Assembly: GCA_036554285.1 (NCBI GenBank)
Contig: DATBNO010000041.1
Location: 1-57,117, forward strand
Reading direction: 5' to 3'
Origin: JADGGM01 sp025449955
Lineage (GTDB): Bacteria > Gemmatimonadota > Gemmatimonadetes > Gemmatimonadales > Gemmatimonadaceae
Length of the DNA: 57,117 nucleotides
Position numbers and translations under genes: made by a program. How positions within the stretch are numbered: the stretch's first letter is position 1; each line of letters opens with the position of its first letter. This document shows, piece after piece, positions 9,150 to 18,322 of the stretch. The notes under the pieces were generated by a model. The model saw nothing but the letters and a program-made list of their open reading frames with translations. It did not search any database and was not told the origin of the DNA.

Positions 9150-10349
9150 TCACGGCGTGAAGGCCGACAGCACGGGCGTCGTGGTCGTGGTGGTCGTCCC
9201 GTCGCCTAACTGACCGCTGCTGTTGAGGCCCCAGCAGTACACGTGGCCGTCGGCGACCATGCCGCACGTGTGCGTGTCGCCCAGCGCGAGCGTGGTGAAC
9301 GCCAGGCCGCGCTCCACGGCGACCGGCGACATCGCGCACGGCACCGGCTGCAGGCTGGCGCACGTGGCGCCGGCGGCCGCGCCTAACTGGCCTTGGTCGT
9401 CGGCGCCCCAACAGCTCGCCGCGCCCGATGCATCGAGCGCGCACGTGTGATCGAGCACGTTGTTCTTGCCGCCCGCGAACACCGCGACGAACCCCGAGGC
9501 GGCGACCGGCGCCGGCGCGGTTTGGTCGTCGCCGTTCCCCGTGCCCAACTGACCGGCGTCGTTGACGCCCCAGCACGCCGTCGTCCCCGAGGTCGTGATA
9601 CCGCACGCGTACGCGGCGCCCACTGTGATCTGTGCGAAACGGGAACCGCCCGTCACGGCGACCGGTTCGGTCGCCACGGCATTGTCATCGGCGCTTCCTG
9701 TGCCCAACTCGCCGAACAAGTTGGCGCCCCAGCACCACGCCGCGCCGGCCGCGTCCAGACCGCAGCCGCCAAAAACGCCGGCGCTCACGCTCACGAAGCG
9801 GTGATGGCCGGCGACGCGCGCCGGCGGTACGGCGGTGTCCGATTGTTCGCCGTTGCCTAACGCTCCGAGGAGCTCTGAACCCCAGCAATAGGTGTCGCTC
9901 GACCGGCCGATGCCGCAGCCGATGCCGGCGCCGAGCGACACGTGTGAGAATCCGACCGGTGCGACAACCGGCGTCGGGGTCGTGAACGGGCCCGTCGCTT
10001 GGCCGCAGCACTCGGCCGGCACCACACCCCAGCAGTCCACGCTGAAATCGAAGTGCAGCCCGCACGCGGCGTCGCCACCCGCCGCAAGCGAGAGGTACGG
10101 ACCACCGTCGACACGGACCGGCATCGGCGATTCGAACGCCGCGCCGTTTCCGAGCTGCCCGGATGCGCCCTCGCCCCAACAGAATGCCGCGCCGGCGTGG
10201 TCGAGCGCGCACGTGAAGTTGGCGCCGGCGGCGAGGCGCTCCGTTAGGCGGCTGGCCGCCGCCGACGGACCCGTATCGGTGGAACAGGCCGCCAGGCCGG
10301 CGGCCACGACGAGCGCACAACAGCCCGACACGAACGAAGGACGGCGCAT
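9150..10349 (-). CDS. RCC1-repeat lipoprotein
   Basis: A 399-residue secreted protein with a lipobox (GLAAC, then STDTGPS) and seven RCC1-type blades, each marked by a C-W-G triplet and a following G-x-LG-x-G turn (CWGEG, CWGVV, CWGSE, CWGAN, CWGVN, CWGAD, CWGLN). A seven-bladed propeller is therefore expected, anchored to a membrane by lipid. The start is set by an AGGAG site six bases before the ATG at 10349. Bacterial RCC1 proteins have varied and mostly unknown roles, often as binding scaffolds. It is convergent with the TonB-C-like array and divergent from padR. Several blade turns (QLG) use the TTA-GGC codon pair of the recurrent GTTAGGC word. Confidence 0.85.
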   Translation of the reverse strand: MRRPSFVSGCCALVVAAGLAACSTDTGPSAAASRLTERLAAGANFTCALDHAGAAFCWGEGASGQLGNGAAFESPMPVRVDGGPYLSLAAGGDAACGLHFDFSVDCWGVVPAECCGQATGPFTTPTPVVAPVGFSHVSLGAGIGCGIGRSSDTYCWGSELLGALGNGEQSDTAVPPARVAGHHRFVSVSAGVFGGCGLDAAGAAWCWGANLFGELGTGSADDNAVATEPVAVTGGSRFAQITVGAAYACGITTSGTTACWGVNDAGQLGTGNGDDQTAPAPVAASGFVAVFAGGKNNVLDHTCALDASGAASCWGADDQGQLGAAAGATCASLQPVPCAMSPVAVERGLAFTTLALGDTHTCGMVADGHVYCWGLNSSGQLGDGTTTTTTTPVLSAFTP

Positions 10350-10442
10350 GGGCATCTCCTGGTGGTGGGTCGGAACCGTCGGGCGGGCCGCGCGGCCTGC
10401 CGGCCCCGTTTCCCGGGATCCTCCGCCCATTCGTACCGCCGC

Positions 10443-10498
10443 TTGACAGGGCGGGCAAGTGTAGACATTCTACCTACCGTGTGTAGAGTGCCTACCTA
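10443..10498 (+). promoter_or_regulatory. padR promoter with doubled operator-like repeat
   Basis: A consensus -35 TTGACA lies at 10443-10448. About 17 bp later CATTCT (10466-10471) could be a weak -10. Two direct copies of GTGTAGA-N4-CTACCTA occupy 10459-10476 and 10481-10498, a 22-bp period (two helical turns), and each copy is itself a partial inverted repeat (GTAGA/TCTAC-like). The position over and just after the -10 and directly before padR fits autorepression by the PadR protein. The repeats are seen directly; binding by PadR is inference. Confidence 0.6.
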
Positions 10499-10510
10499 AT
10501 CGGGCCGGCC

Positions 10511-10873
10511 ATGACACCCAAGAACCCGCCGACGTCGCGCATCGAGCTGCTCCAGGGCACCCTCGACCTCATCGTGCTCCAGGCCCTCCGCTGGGGTCCG
10601 TGCCACGGCTACGGCATCGTGCAGCTCATTCGCACGCAGTCGCACAACGTCCTCCAGGTCGAAACCGGATCGCTCTATCCCGCGCTGCAGCGCCTCCTCC
10701 GTCAACGCGTGATCGCCGCCGAGTGGGGCGTCTCGGACAACAACCGTCGCGTGCGCTTGTACCGCCTCACGTCCAAAGGCCGCGCGCGGCTCACGTCCGA
10801 ACGCTCGCGGTGGCAGCAGCTCACCGAGGCAATCGCCGCACTCATGGTCGCGCCCCAGCCGGAGGAGTCATGA
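10511..10873 (+). CDS. PadR-family transcriptional regulator
   Basis: A 120-residue winged-helix repressor of the short PadR type. The product shows the family pattern: TLDLIVLQALRWGPCHGYGI (helix-turn-helix start), the recognition segment with LQVETGSLYPALQRL, and the wing with RRVRLYRLTSKGRARL. The C terminus is a short dimerisation helix. It overlaps the following permease gene by the ATGA junction at 10870 and sits behind a promoter with a doubled repeat. PadR plus a large duplicated permease is a recurrent pair in Acidobacteriota and Gemmatimonadota. It probably represses its own operon; the inducer is unknown. Confidence 0.93.
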   Translation: MTPKNPPTSRIELLQGTLDLIVLQALRWGPCHGYGIVQLIRTQSHNVLQVETGSLYPALQRLLRQRVIAAEWGVSDNNRRVRLYRLTSKGRARLTSERSRWQQLTEAIAALMVAPQPEES

Positions 10874-13560
10874 GCATGCTCGGATGGTTCACGCGGCTGC
10901 GCGAACGCCCCACCGCGGATCTGGCGGCTGAGCTCCAGGCGCACCTCGAGATGGCGGAGGCCGACCGCATCGCGCGCGGCGAGTCGCCGCGCGACGCGGC
11001 CGCCAATGCACGCCGTGAATTCGGCAACGTCGGCCTCGTGCAGGAGGTGGCGCGCGACGAGTGGAACGGCGCCGGCTTGGCGGCCGAGCGACTCGGCCAG
11101 GATCTGAAATTCGCGGTGCGGATGCTGCGCCGGGCGCCCGGATTTGCCGCGTTAGGCATCGTCACCATCGCGCTCGGCATCGGCGCGAGCACCGCGATGT
11201 TCAGTGTCGTACAAGCCACGCTGATTCACCCGCTCCCGTATACGCATCCCGAGCAGCTCGTGCGCATCGAGGACGACCTGGGCGGCATCGGCGCGCGCGA
11301 CGTGGGCATGTCGACGCCGGAATGGCATGATTTCCAGCGTTCCGGCATTTTCACCCATGTCGCGCCGGCGTGGTTCGACAACAACAATCTCACCGGCATC
11401 AGTCATCCGCAGCGCGTCGCACTCGAGATCGTCGCACCCGACTATTTCGCGCTGCTCGGCGTGACGCCACAGTTAGGCGCGGGGTTCGACCCGTCGGATC
11501 CGACGCCGGGGTTCAACACCCAGGCCATCATCAGCGACGCGCTCTGGAAAGGTTCGTTCGGCGCCGACCCGCACATTCTCGGCCGCGTCGTGCAGCTCGA
11601 CTCCGATTCGTATCGCATCGTCGGTGTCATGCCGCCGCGCTTTCAGTCGCCCGCGCGCGTCGCCGAGGAACGGCGCACGCAAGTGTGGGTGGCATTCGGG
11701 TTCGCCGGTGCGCCGCTGCTCCAATCGACCGTCATGTCCCGAAGCAGTCTGTTCCCGGGAGCGATTGCGCGAATCGCGCCGGACCTGACCCTCGCCCAAG
11801 CCCAACGACGCGTCGACGCGTTCGCCCACGCGCTCCGACGCGAATACCCGGCTGCCTATCCGCCGCGCAGCGATTGGCGCGTCCGCCTCGTGCCGCTCAA
11901 GGACGCCGTCGCGGGCGACGTTCGACAACCACTGGTGTTTTTGCTCGGCGCCGTCGGACTGGTGCTCCTCGTCGGTTGCGCCAATGTGGCGAATCTGCTG
12001 CTCGCCCGCGCCACGACACGAGGGCGCGAGATGGCGGTGCGTCAAGCGCTCGGCGGCGCGCCGTCGCGTCTCATGCGGCAGTTGCTCACGGAGAGTGTGG
12101 TGCTGTCGGTGCTCGGCGGTCTCGTCGGCCTCGCGCTCGTCCTCGTCGCGAAAAACACACTCGTTAGGCTCATCCCCGACACGGTCCCGCGCCTCAACGA
12201 CATCTCGATCGACTGGGGCGTGCTCGCGTTCGCATTCCTGGCGTCGCTCGCCGCCGGCGCGCTGTTCGGTCTCGCGCCCGTGTTGCACGTGCGCGGTCTC
12301 GACGTCACGCGCGTGTTGAAGCTCGAGGGCCGCGGCTCGACGAGCTCGCGCGATCACCAACGCACGAGACACCTGCTCGTGATCGGCGAGGTCGCACTCT
12401 CGCTAATGCTGCTGAGCACCGCCGGCCTTCTCGTACGCAGTTTCTGGGGCCTGCTGAACGTTCCACTCGGCTTCGATCCGCACAACGTGACGGTGGTACG
12501 CACGCGGTTGCCGTATCCTAACGAAGTGAAGGAAGACCTGTATCCGACGGCTGCGGACGCGGCGACGTTCGTGCGCGACGTGCTGCGCCGCACCCGCGCC
12601 CTGCCTGGCGTCGACGAGGTCGCACTCGGCAGCGGCGCCGCCGTTCCGCTGGATCACCCGTACCAGGATCAGACCGTGACGCGCGTGCGGATCGAGGGCG
12701 ATGTGTCGCACGGGGACCAGCCGCTGTTGCTCACCGGGTCGGAGGTCACGCCCGACTATTTTCGCGTCCTCGACATGTCGCTCGTGCGCGGCCGGTCGTT
12801 CGAGGAGTTCGATACCGGAGACAAACCGTCCGTGGCCGTGATCAACGAAAGCATGGCCCGCCGCTACTGGCCGCACGACGATGCGTTAGGCAAGCGCGTC
12901 GAGTTGGGGCGGTTGCCGCGCGACTGGACGACGATCGTCGGCATCGTGGCCGATGCCCGGACCGATTCGCTGGCGGGCGCGAGCGAGCCGCACATCTATA
13001 CGAGCCTGTATCAGGTCGAGGGCAAGCATCTCGCGATTTTCCTCAAGGGACGGTTCGAGGTCGGCGGCATCGAACGCGCCGTTCGCGCGGAGGTGCAAGC
13101 GGTGAATTCGGCGCTGCCGGTATTCGGCGGCGAGCGGTTGAGCGATGTGGTGTCGGAGTCGCTTGCGATGCGCCGGTTCTCCATGATGCTGATCGCTGTT
13201 TTTGCGCTCACGGCACTGTTCCTCGCGGCGCTCGGAGTGTACGGCGTGATTTCATGTCTTGTGAGCGAGCGCACGCACGAGATCGGCCTTCGCCTGGCGC
13301 TCGGCGCCGACCGTGCAGACGTGATGAGGATGGTCATGCGCCAGGGCGCGCGTCTCGCGATCGCCGGGGCACTCGTTGGTTTGATCGGCGCCGCGATCGT
13401 GTCGCACTCGCTGGCGAGCGTGCTCATCGGCGTAAGCCCGAACGACCCGCTGACGTACGCGTTAGCCACCGCGCTGCTCACGTTAGTCGCGCTCGCGGGC
13501 AGCTACCTGCCTGCGCGGCGCGCGATTCGCGTCGATCCGATGGTCGCGCTGTCTTCCTGA
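10870..13560 (+). CDS. ADOP-type ABC permease (MacB/FtsX family, duplicated)
   Basis: An 896-residue inner-membrane protein of the 'acidobacterial duplicated orphan permease' type. After a soluble N-terminal stretch (about 1-80) comes a first transmembrane helix GIVTIALGIGASTAMF, a MacB-type periplasmic core domain, an FtsX-like membrane segment near residues 350-480 (LVGCANVANLLLARATTRG is the family signature), a second periplasmic domain and a second FtsX segment ending ARRAIRVDPMVALSS. There is no ABC ATPase next to it, hence 'orphan'. Such proteins are thought to couple to a shared ATPase for mechanotransmission or efflux. Coupled to padR by a 4-bp overlap. Confidence 0.9.
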   Translation: MSMLGWFTRLRERPTADLAAELQAHLEMAEADRIARGESPRDAAANARREFGNVGLVQEVARDEWNGAGLAAERLGQDLKFAVRMLRRAPGFAALGIVTIALGIGASTAMFSVVQATLIHPLPYTHPEQLVRIEDDLGGIGARDVGMSTPEWHDFQRSGIFTHVAPAWFDNNNLTGISHPQRVALEIVAPDYFALLGVTPQLGAGFDPSDPTPGFNTQAIISDALWKGSFGADPHILGRVVQLDSDSYRIVGVMPPRFQSPARVAEERRTQVWVAFGFAGAPLLQSTVMSRSSLFPGAIARIAPDLTLAQAQRRVDAFAHALRREYPAAYPPRSDWRVRLVPLKDAVAGDVRQPLVFLLGAVGLVLLVGCANVANLLLARATTRGREMAVRQALGGAPSRLMRQLLTESVVLSVLGGLVGLALVLVAKNTLVRLIPDTVPRLNDISIDWGVLAFAFLASLAAGALFGLAPVLHVRGLDVTRVLKLEGRGSTSSRDHQRTRHLLVIGEVALSLMLLSTAGLLVRSFWGLLNVPLGFDPHNVTVVRTRLPYPNEVKEDLYPTAADAATFVRDVLRRTRALPGVDEVALGSGAAVPLDHPYQDQTVTRVRIEGDVSHGDQPLLLTGSEVTPDYFRVLDMSLVRGRSFEEFDTGDKPSVAVINESMARRYWPHDDALGKRVELGRLPRDWTTIVGIVADARTDSLAGASEPHIYTSLYQVEGKHLAIFLKGRFEVGGIERAVRAEVQAVNSALPVFGGERLSDVVSESLAMRRFSMMLIAVFALTALFLAALGVYGVISCLVSERTHEIGLRLALGADRADVMRMVMRQGARLAIAGALVGLIGAAIVSHSLASVLIGVSPNDPLTYALATALLTLVALAGSYLPARRAIRVDPMVALSS

Positions 13561-13587
13561 CGCGCTTCGGTCACGCGGCCCGCACAG

Positions 13588-14025
13588 CTACTGGCGCGAA
13601 GACCAGGGTGTTCTAGCATGAGGCGGCACACTACTCACAACGATTGTGAGCAGGACAATGCCGCAGAGGATTGCGACCCAATCTGGCCGGTTCACAGGCG
13701 GGCCCGGCCAGGGCCAGAGGAACGTGACGGCGACACGCCCGGCGAGAACGAATAAGGCAGCGGCGCCGAGGCGTGCGCGGCCTGAAAGCGTTAGGCTCAG
13801 GTACTTTTTACACGCCCACGCGGTCACCGGCCAAAGGGACAGGCCCGAGCACAATACGAACCAGCCGTGAGTCGGTGGCCACGGTCCCATCGTGATCAAG
13901 AGCCACAAGCCGCCACATCCAGCGAGGAGAAACCAGGCCCATGACGCGGTTGCGCCGAGAAGTGCGACCCCTCGTCTCCAACTGAGGGCGGTTTCTTGAA
14001 CGCGTTCGCCAGCCTGATCGCTCAT
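13588..14025 (-). CDS. small hydrophobic membrane protein, unknown
   Basis: A 145-residue product from the ATG at 14025, with about four predicted membrane segments: GVALLGATASWAWFLLAGC, WFVLCSGLSLWPVTAWAC, LGAAALFVLAGRVAVTFLW and WVAILCGIVLLTIVVSSV. No family is recognised. A GGAG lies about a dozen bases upstream of the start, which is weak support. The frame stays open upstream through the tRNA-Leu gene, so only the part from 14025 is considered. It ends 28 bp from the permease stop on the opposite strand. Confidence 0.5.
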   Translation of the reverse strand: MSDQAGERVQETALSWRRGVALLGATASWAWFLLAGCGGLWLLITMGPWPPTHGWFVLCSGLSLWPVTAWACKKYLSLTLSGRARLGAAALFVLAGRVAVTFLWPWPGPPVNRPDWVAILCGIVLLTIVVSSVPPHARTPWSSRQ

Positions 14026-14177
14026 GGCGAGACGCGCTCCGCCGACGCGTTGGGCAGCATCACTGTGTCCTCGAGGCGCATGCAGCCGGCGGAAGAATCC
14101 GCCACCCCTCGCGTACGGATCACGTCGCTGGCCAGTTGATGTTATCGCGCCGCCTAACGGCGACGATCGGTGCTGGA

Positions 14178-14259
14178 TGCGAAGGGGGGGACTCGAACCC
14201 CCACGGATTGCTCCACTGGATCCTAAATCCAGCGCGTCTACCAGTTCCGCCACCCTCGC
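14178..14259 (-). tRNA. tRNA-Leu (anticodon UAG)
   Basis: Read on the minus strand the gene begins GCGAGGG and its 3' acceptor arm is CCTTCGC followed by discriminator A. The anticodon arm is CTGGA-TTTAGGA-TCCAG, so the anticodon is TAG, reading CUA and CUG-type leucine codons. A long variable arm (class II) and a T arm GGGGG-TTCGAGT-CCCCC are present. CCA is not encoded. The total length is 82 nt, normal for tRNA-Leu. Confidence 0.96.
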
Positions 14260-14372
14260 GTACGCCATCGAACCTAACGGAGCTCGGCGCGGTCAGCCAC
14301 GGCCCCCCTGGATGGACGAGCGGCCCGGCGGGACATCCCGCCGGGCCGCTCGATCCACCGTCCAGATCCGTG
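14260..14372 (-). terminator. strong hairpin, probable terminator of the htrA-like gene
   Basis: A perfect 16-bp inverted repeat GAGCGGCCCGGCGGGA / TCCCGCCGGGCCGCTC spans 14318-14351 with almost no loop. It is 21 bp beyond the stop of the minus-strand HtrA-like gene and before the tRNA. There is no clear T-run, so termination may be weak or Rho-assisted. The rest of the gap holds nothing recognisable. Confidence 0.6.
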
Positions 14373-15938
14373 CTACTCGCCGATCTGCAGATTCACCACG
14401 TGCGTGCCCTTGAGCTGTGGATTGAACACCAGCAAGCTGATGACGTCGCCGTCCTTGAGCTTGGAGAGCGTCTCGTTCAGGTCCGCCACCGTGCGCACGT
14501 CGTGCGCCGGCCGCGGATCGAGCACCTTCACGATCACGTCGCTACCCGGGAAGAGCTGCCGATAGGCAACGCTGCCGGCCTTTACATCCGTGACCGCCAG
14601 GCCGCGCTGCGACGCCGGCATACCGGCGCGTGACGCGTCGTCCGAGCTCAACGGCTGCACCGTGATGCCTAACTTGTCGTAACTGGACACGGGGTTGTCG
14701 CCGCTGGCGGCGCTGTCGGCGCTCGCCACCTGCTCATCGTTAGGCGCCTCCGCCAGCCTCACCTTGAAGTCCATCTGCTTGCCATAACGCATCGCCGTCA
14801 CGTCGACCGTCTCACCGGGCTTGTGCATCCGGATGATCCGCTGCAACTGGGCCACATGGTCGACCTGCTGACCGTCGATGGACGTGATCACGTCGCCCGG
14901 CTCCATGCCGGCATCGGTCGCCGGGCTCGGACCATCCGGGCTCTTGCCCTGCACCTGCGCACCGCGAATGTCCTTGAGCCCCGCGGCCTGCGCCGCCGCC
15001 GGATCGACATCCTGAATCGACACGCCGAGGATGGCACGGCGCACCTTGCCGTACTTGATGATGTCGTCCATCACGCTCTTCGCGAGCGTGATCGGAATCG
15101 CGAAGCCGTAACCCGAGTAATAGCCCGTCTGGCTCGCGATCGCGCTGTTGATGCCGATCACGTTGCCGTTGATGTCGACGAGCGGACCGCCCGAGTTGCC
15201 GGGGTTGATCGCGGCATCCGTCTGGATGTAGTCCACGATCGCCCACTGCGAATTGTAGAGGCTCTTGAGGTTGCCGCTCCGGCCCTTGGCGCTGATGATG
15301 CCCGCCGTCACCGTGAAGTCGAGCTGCAACGGATTGCCGATGGCCAGCACCCACTGTCCCACCTCGGCCTTGCTGTCGTCGCCTAACGAAGCGGTGGGCA
15401 ACCCGCTCGCGTCGATCTTGATCACGGCGACATCCGTCGTCGGATCGCGACCCACCACCTTCGCCGGGTACACGTGGCCGTCGAACAGCTTCACCTTGAG
15501 CTTGTCGGCGTCGGCCACAACGTGATTGTTGGTGAGGATGTATCCGTCAGGCGAGACGATGAACCCGGAGCCGAGTCCTTCCTGCGGCTGCGACTGCTGG
15601 GGACCGAATTGACGGAAGAAATCTTGCATGCCCGGCGGCATCTGACCTTGCGGCATCCGCTGCACGCGGGCCTCGCGCTCGGTGGTGATCGACACCACCG
15701 CGGGCCGCACGTGGTTGACAATGGACACGAATCCGTTGCTCAAGTCGGCAACGGGCGCCATGGAGCCGGTCGACGTCGATGCGAGCCGCGCCGGTGTCGA
15801 GCTCTGCTGCGCAAAGCCGAAGGGCGTCAGGTTCATCCCGCCGGCGAGAATGAGTCCGCCCGCGAACGCTATGATTGCGACGATGGCAACGATGCCAAAC
15901 GCGCCCAGCCGCGGACGGCGAGTATCATGTGGCGACAT
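14373..15938 (-). CDS. DegP/HtrA-type periplasmic serine protease
   Basis: Envelope quality-control protease and chaperone of the trypsin-like HtrA family. The 521-residue product begins MSPHDTRRPRL, then a membrane anchor or uncleaved signal (FGIVAIVAIIAFAGGLILAGG). The protease domain has the triad His in TNNHVV, Asp in TTDVAVIKID and Ser in GNSGGP. Two PDZ domains follow (about 300-390 and 420-521), as in Do-type proteases. The loop between signal and protease is short and Gln/Pro rich. The start at 15938 is chosen because upstream residues lack signal-peptide character. It lies beside dnaK, another stress-response gene, but with its own promoter region. Confidence 0.95.
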   Translation of the reverse strand: MSPHDTRRPRLGAFGIVAIVAIIAFAGGLILAGGMNLTPFGFAQQSSTPARLASTSTGSMAPVADLSNGFVSIVNHVRPAVVSITTEREARVQRMPQGQMPPGMQDFFRQFGPQQSQPQEGLGSGFIVSPDGYILTNNHVVADADKLKVKLFDGHVYPAKVVGRDPTTDVAVIKIDASGLPTASLGDDSKAEVGQWVLAIGNPLQLDFTVTAGIISAKGRSGNLKSLYNSQWAIVDYIQTDAAINPGNSGGPLVDINGNVIGINSAIASQTGYYSGYGFAIPITLAKSVMDDIIKYGKVRRAILGVSIQDVDPAAAQAAGLKDIRGAQVQGKSPDGPSPATDAGMEPGDVITSIDGQQVDHVAQLQRIIRMHKPGETVDVTAMRYGKQMDFKVRLAEAPNDEQVASADSAASGDNPVSSYDKLGITVQPLSSDDASRAGMPASQRGLAVTDVKAGSVAYRQLFPGSDVIVKVLDPRPAHDVRTVADLNETLSKLKDGDVISLLVFNPQLKGTHVVNLQIGE

Positions 15939-16171
15939 ACGTTGAAATCCGCTGTTAGAGCTATGAGAACGATACACCACCGCGCGGCTGCAAGTTTCAC
16001 GCGCTCGCCGCACGGCGGAGGCCGATGCTACGGGTAATACAGAACACCGTACATCGCGTTGGTCACCAAATATCGATCAGCCGTTGCCCGCAAGCACAGC
16101 GAGCGCCAGGCCTATGCCCGACGCTCGCTGCATCAGCTCGATCGGGCTTCCGCCCCCCACCACACCACCGC

Positions 16172-18115
16172 TTACTTTTTGTCGTCCTCGACAATTTCGT
16201 AGTCGGCCTCGACCACGTCTTCCTTGTGGTCCGTCCCCTTCGGATTGTCGGCGGCACTCTCCTGCGCCGCATGACTGGTGGCAGTCTCACCCTGCGCCTG
16301 CTGCCCCTGTGCATACAACGATTGACCAGCCTCGCTGTAAGCACGCGTCAGCTCCTCGTGCGCCGACTTGATCTCGTTCATGTCCTCGCCGCGCAGCGCC
16401 TTGCGTGCACGTTCCACGGCGCTCTCGAGCTTGGTCTTGAGCTCCGCCGCGAGACGGTCGGACCACTCCTTCGAGTTCTTCTCCACTTCGTACGCCAAGC
16501 TGTCGAGACGATTCCGCGTGTCGATCTCGTCGCGACGCTGCTTGTCCTCGCTCGCGTGCGACTCGGCGTCCTTCACCATCCGCTGAATCTCGCTCTCCGA
16601 GAGACCGCTCGACGCTTCGATGCGGATCTTCTGTTCCTTGCTCGTTGCCTTGTCCTTCGCCGTCACATGAAGGATGCCGTTCGCATCGATGTCGAACGTC
16701 ACCTCGACCTGCGGCATGCCGCGCGGTGCGGGCGGAATCCCCGTGAGCTGGAACTTGCCGATGGTCTTGTTGTACACGGCCAGGTCGCGCTCGCCCTGCA
16801 ACACGTGGATCTCCACCTGCGTCTGGTTGTCCTCGGCGGTCGAGAACGTTTCCGATTTCTTGGTGGGGATCGTCGTGTTCCGCGGGATGAGCACCGTGGT
16901 CACGCCGCCCAACGTCTCGATGCCTAACGACAGCGGCGTGACGTCGAGCAACAGCACGTCCTTCTGCTCGCCCGTCAGCACAGCGCCCTGAATGGCGGCG
17001 CCGATCGCCACGACTTCGTCCGGGTTCACGCCCTTGTGCGGATCCTTCTTGAAGAAGTCCTTGACGATTTGCTGCACCTTGGGCATGCGCGTCGAGCCGC
17101 CGACGAGAATCACCTCGTCGATCTCCTCGGGCTTGAGCCCGGCGTCCTTGAGCGCCTGCTGCATGGGCGGAATCGTGCGCTGCACGAGATCATCGCACAG
17201 CTGCTCGAGCTTCGCTCGCGTGAGCGAGTAGTTGAGATGCTTGGGCCCCGACTGATCCGCCGTGATGAACGGCAGATTGATGTCCGTCTGCTGCGTGGAC
17301 GACAGCTCCATCTTCGCCTTCTCGGCGGCTTCCTTGAGCCGCTGGAGCGCCATCGGGTCCTTCGACAGGTCGATGCCCTGATCGCGCTTGAATTCCGAGA
17401 CGAGCCAGTCGATCACGCGCTGGTCGAAGTCGTCGCCGCCAAGGTGCGTGTCGCCGTTGGTCGACTTCACCTCGAACTGGCGCGAGCCCTCGACGTCGTA
17501 CAACTCGAGCACGGAGATGTCGTACGTGCCGCCGCCCAGGTCGAACACCGCGACCTTCTCGTCCTTCTTCTTATCGAGACCGTACGCGAGCGCGGCCGCC
17601 GTGGGCTCATTGATGATGCGCAGCACGTCGAGACCCGCAATGCGGCCGGCATCCTTCGTGGCCTGGCGCTGCGAGTCGTTGAAGTATGCGGGCACCGTGA
17701 CCACGGCCTTCTCGACTTTGTGGCCAAGGTAATCCTCGGCGGTCTGTTTCATCTTTTGAAGGATCATCGCAGAGACCTCGGGCGGCGTGTAGCGCTTGCC
17801 CTGGATCTCGACCACCGCTTGGTCGTTTGCTCCGGCGACAACCTTGTACGGAACGCGTTTGATCTCCTCGGTGACCTCGGACATCTTGCGTCCCATGAAC
17901 CGCTTGATCGAGAAGACGGTGTTCTGCGGGTTGGTCACCGCCTGACGCTTGGCGACCTGGCCGACGAGACGCTCACCGTCTTTCGTGAACCCGACCACAG
18001 ACGGAGTGACGCGCCCCCCCTCGGCGTTCGGGATGACCACGGGATCGCCGCCTTCCATCACGGCTACTACCGAGTTCGTTGTTCCCAGGTCGATACCGAT
18101 TACTTTTTCGGCCAT
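16172..18115 (-). CDS. dnaK: molecular chaperone DnaK (Hsp70)
   Basis: ATP-driven cytoplasmic chaperone. The start at 18115 gives MAEKVIGIDLGTTNS, the phosphate-1 signature, and is preceded by GAGGA on the coding strand. The 647-residue protein has the nucleotide-binding domain with the VFDLGGGTYDIS and ILVGGSTRMPK signatures, the interdomain linker (VLLLDVTPLSLG) and substrate-binding domain, and the acidic tail (DVVEADYEIVEDDKK) that ends in the usual EEVD-like bacterial form. No grpE or dnaJ is adjacent in the window. A small hairpin (CGCCAC/GTGGCG, 18146-18163) lies in the leader. I do not see a CIRCE operator. The GTTAGGC word is almost absent from this gene (one copy). Confidence 0.98.
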   Translation of the reverse strand: MAEKVIGIDLGTTNSVVAVMEGGDPVVIPNAEGGRVTPSVVGFTKDGERLVGQVAKRQAVTNPQNTVFSIKRFMGRKMSEVTEEIKRVPYKVVAGANDQAVVEIQGKRYTPPEVSAMILQKMKQTAEDYLGHKVEKAVVTVPAYFNDSQRQATKDAGRIAGLDVLRIINEPTAAALAYGLDKKKDEKVAVFDLGGGTYDISVLELYDVEGSRQFEVKSTNGDTHLGGDDFDQRVIDWLVSEFKRDQGIDLSKDPMALQRLKEAAEKAKMELSSTQQTDINLPFITADQSGPKHLNYSLTRAKLEQLCDDLVQRTIPPMQQALKDAGLKPEEIDEVILVGGSTRMPKVQQIVKDFFKKDPHKGVNPDEVVAIGAAIQGAVLTGEQKDVLLLDVTPLSLGIETLGGVTTVLIPRNTTIPTKKSETFSTAEDNQTQVEIHVLQGERDLAVYNKTIGKFQLTGIPPAPRGMPQVEVTFDIDANGILHVTAKDKATSKEQKIRIEASSGLSESEIQRMVKDAESHASEDKQRRDEIDTRNRLDSLAYEVEKNSKEWSDRLAAELKTKLESAVERARKALRGEDMNEIKSAHEELTRAYSEAGQSLYAQGQQAQGETATSHAAQESAADNPKGTDHKEDVVEADYEIVEDDKK

Positions 18116-18322
18116 AGTTTCCTCGATGTACGTTGATGCGAGAGTCGCCACGACAGAGTGGCGCTCGATTCCTTATGCTTTTTCTCCGCCCCAAGGTTCT
18201 CGCAAACTTGAGGCCCGATAAAGGTGCCACATCGGCAGGCTCGCGCGCGTGCGATGCGCGAGACTGGCAGGCTCGGAAGTCGCAGCGTCGCAGTGGGTTG
18301 CCTCTAAGGCGGAGCGGACTGA
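18116..18322. promoter_or_regulatory. dnaK / rhomboid divergent region
   Basis: The 207-bp region between divergent dnaK and the rhomboid gene. A hairpin CGCCAC-GACAGA-GTGGCG (18146-18163) lies 30 bp upstream of the dnaK start and would be in its leader. No CIRCE inverted repeat (TTAGCACTC-N9-GAGTGCTAA) is visible. A GCGGAGCGG-type site precedes the rhomboid ATG. Otherwise nothing is recognised. Confidence 0.3.

Noticed and set aside
13588..14268. A 226-codon minus-strand frame starting at 14268 that runs through the tRNA-Leu gene
   Set aside because: The first 80 codons are the translated tRNA, a common artefact; only the part from ATG 14025 is kept as a possible membrane protein.
18116..18172. 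CIRCE-type heat-shock operator before dnaK
   Set aside because: No TTAGCACTC-N9-GAGTGCTAA inverted repeat is present; the only palindrome is a 6-bp hairpin.
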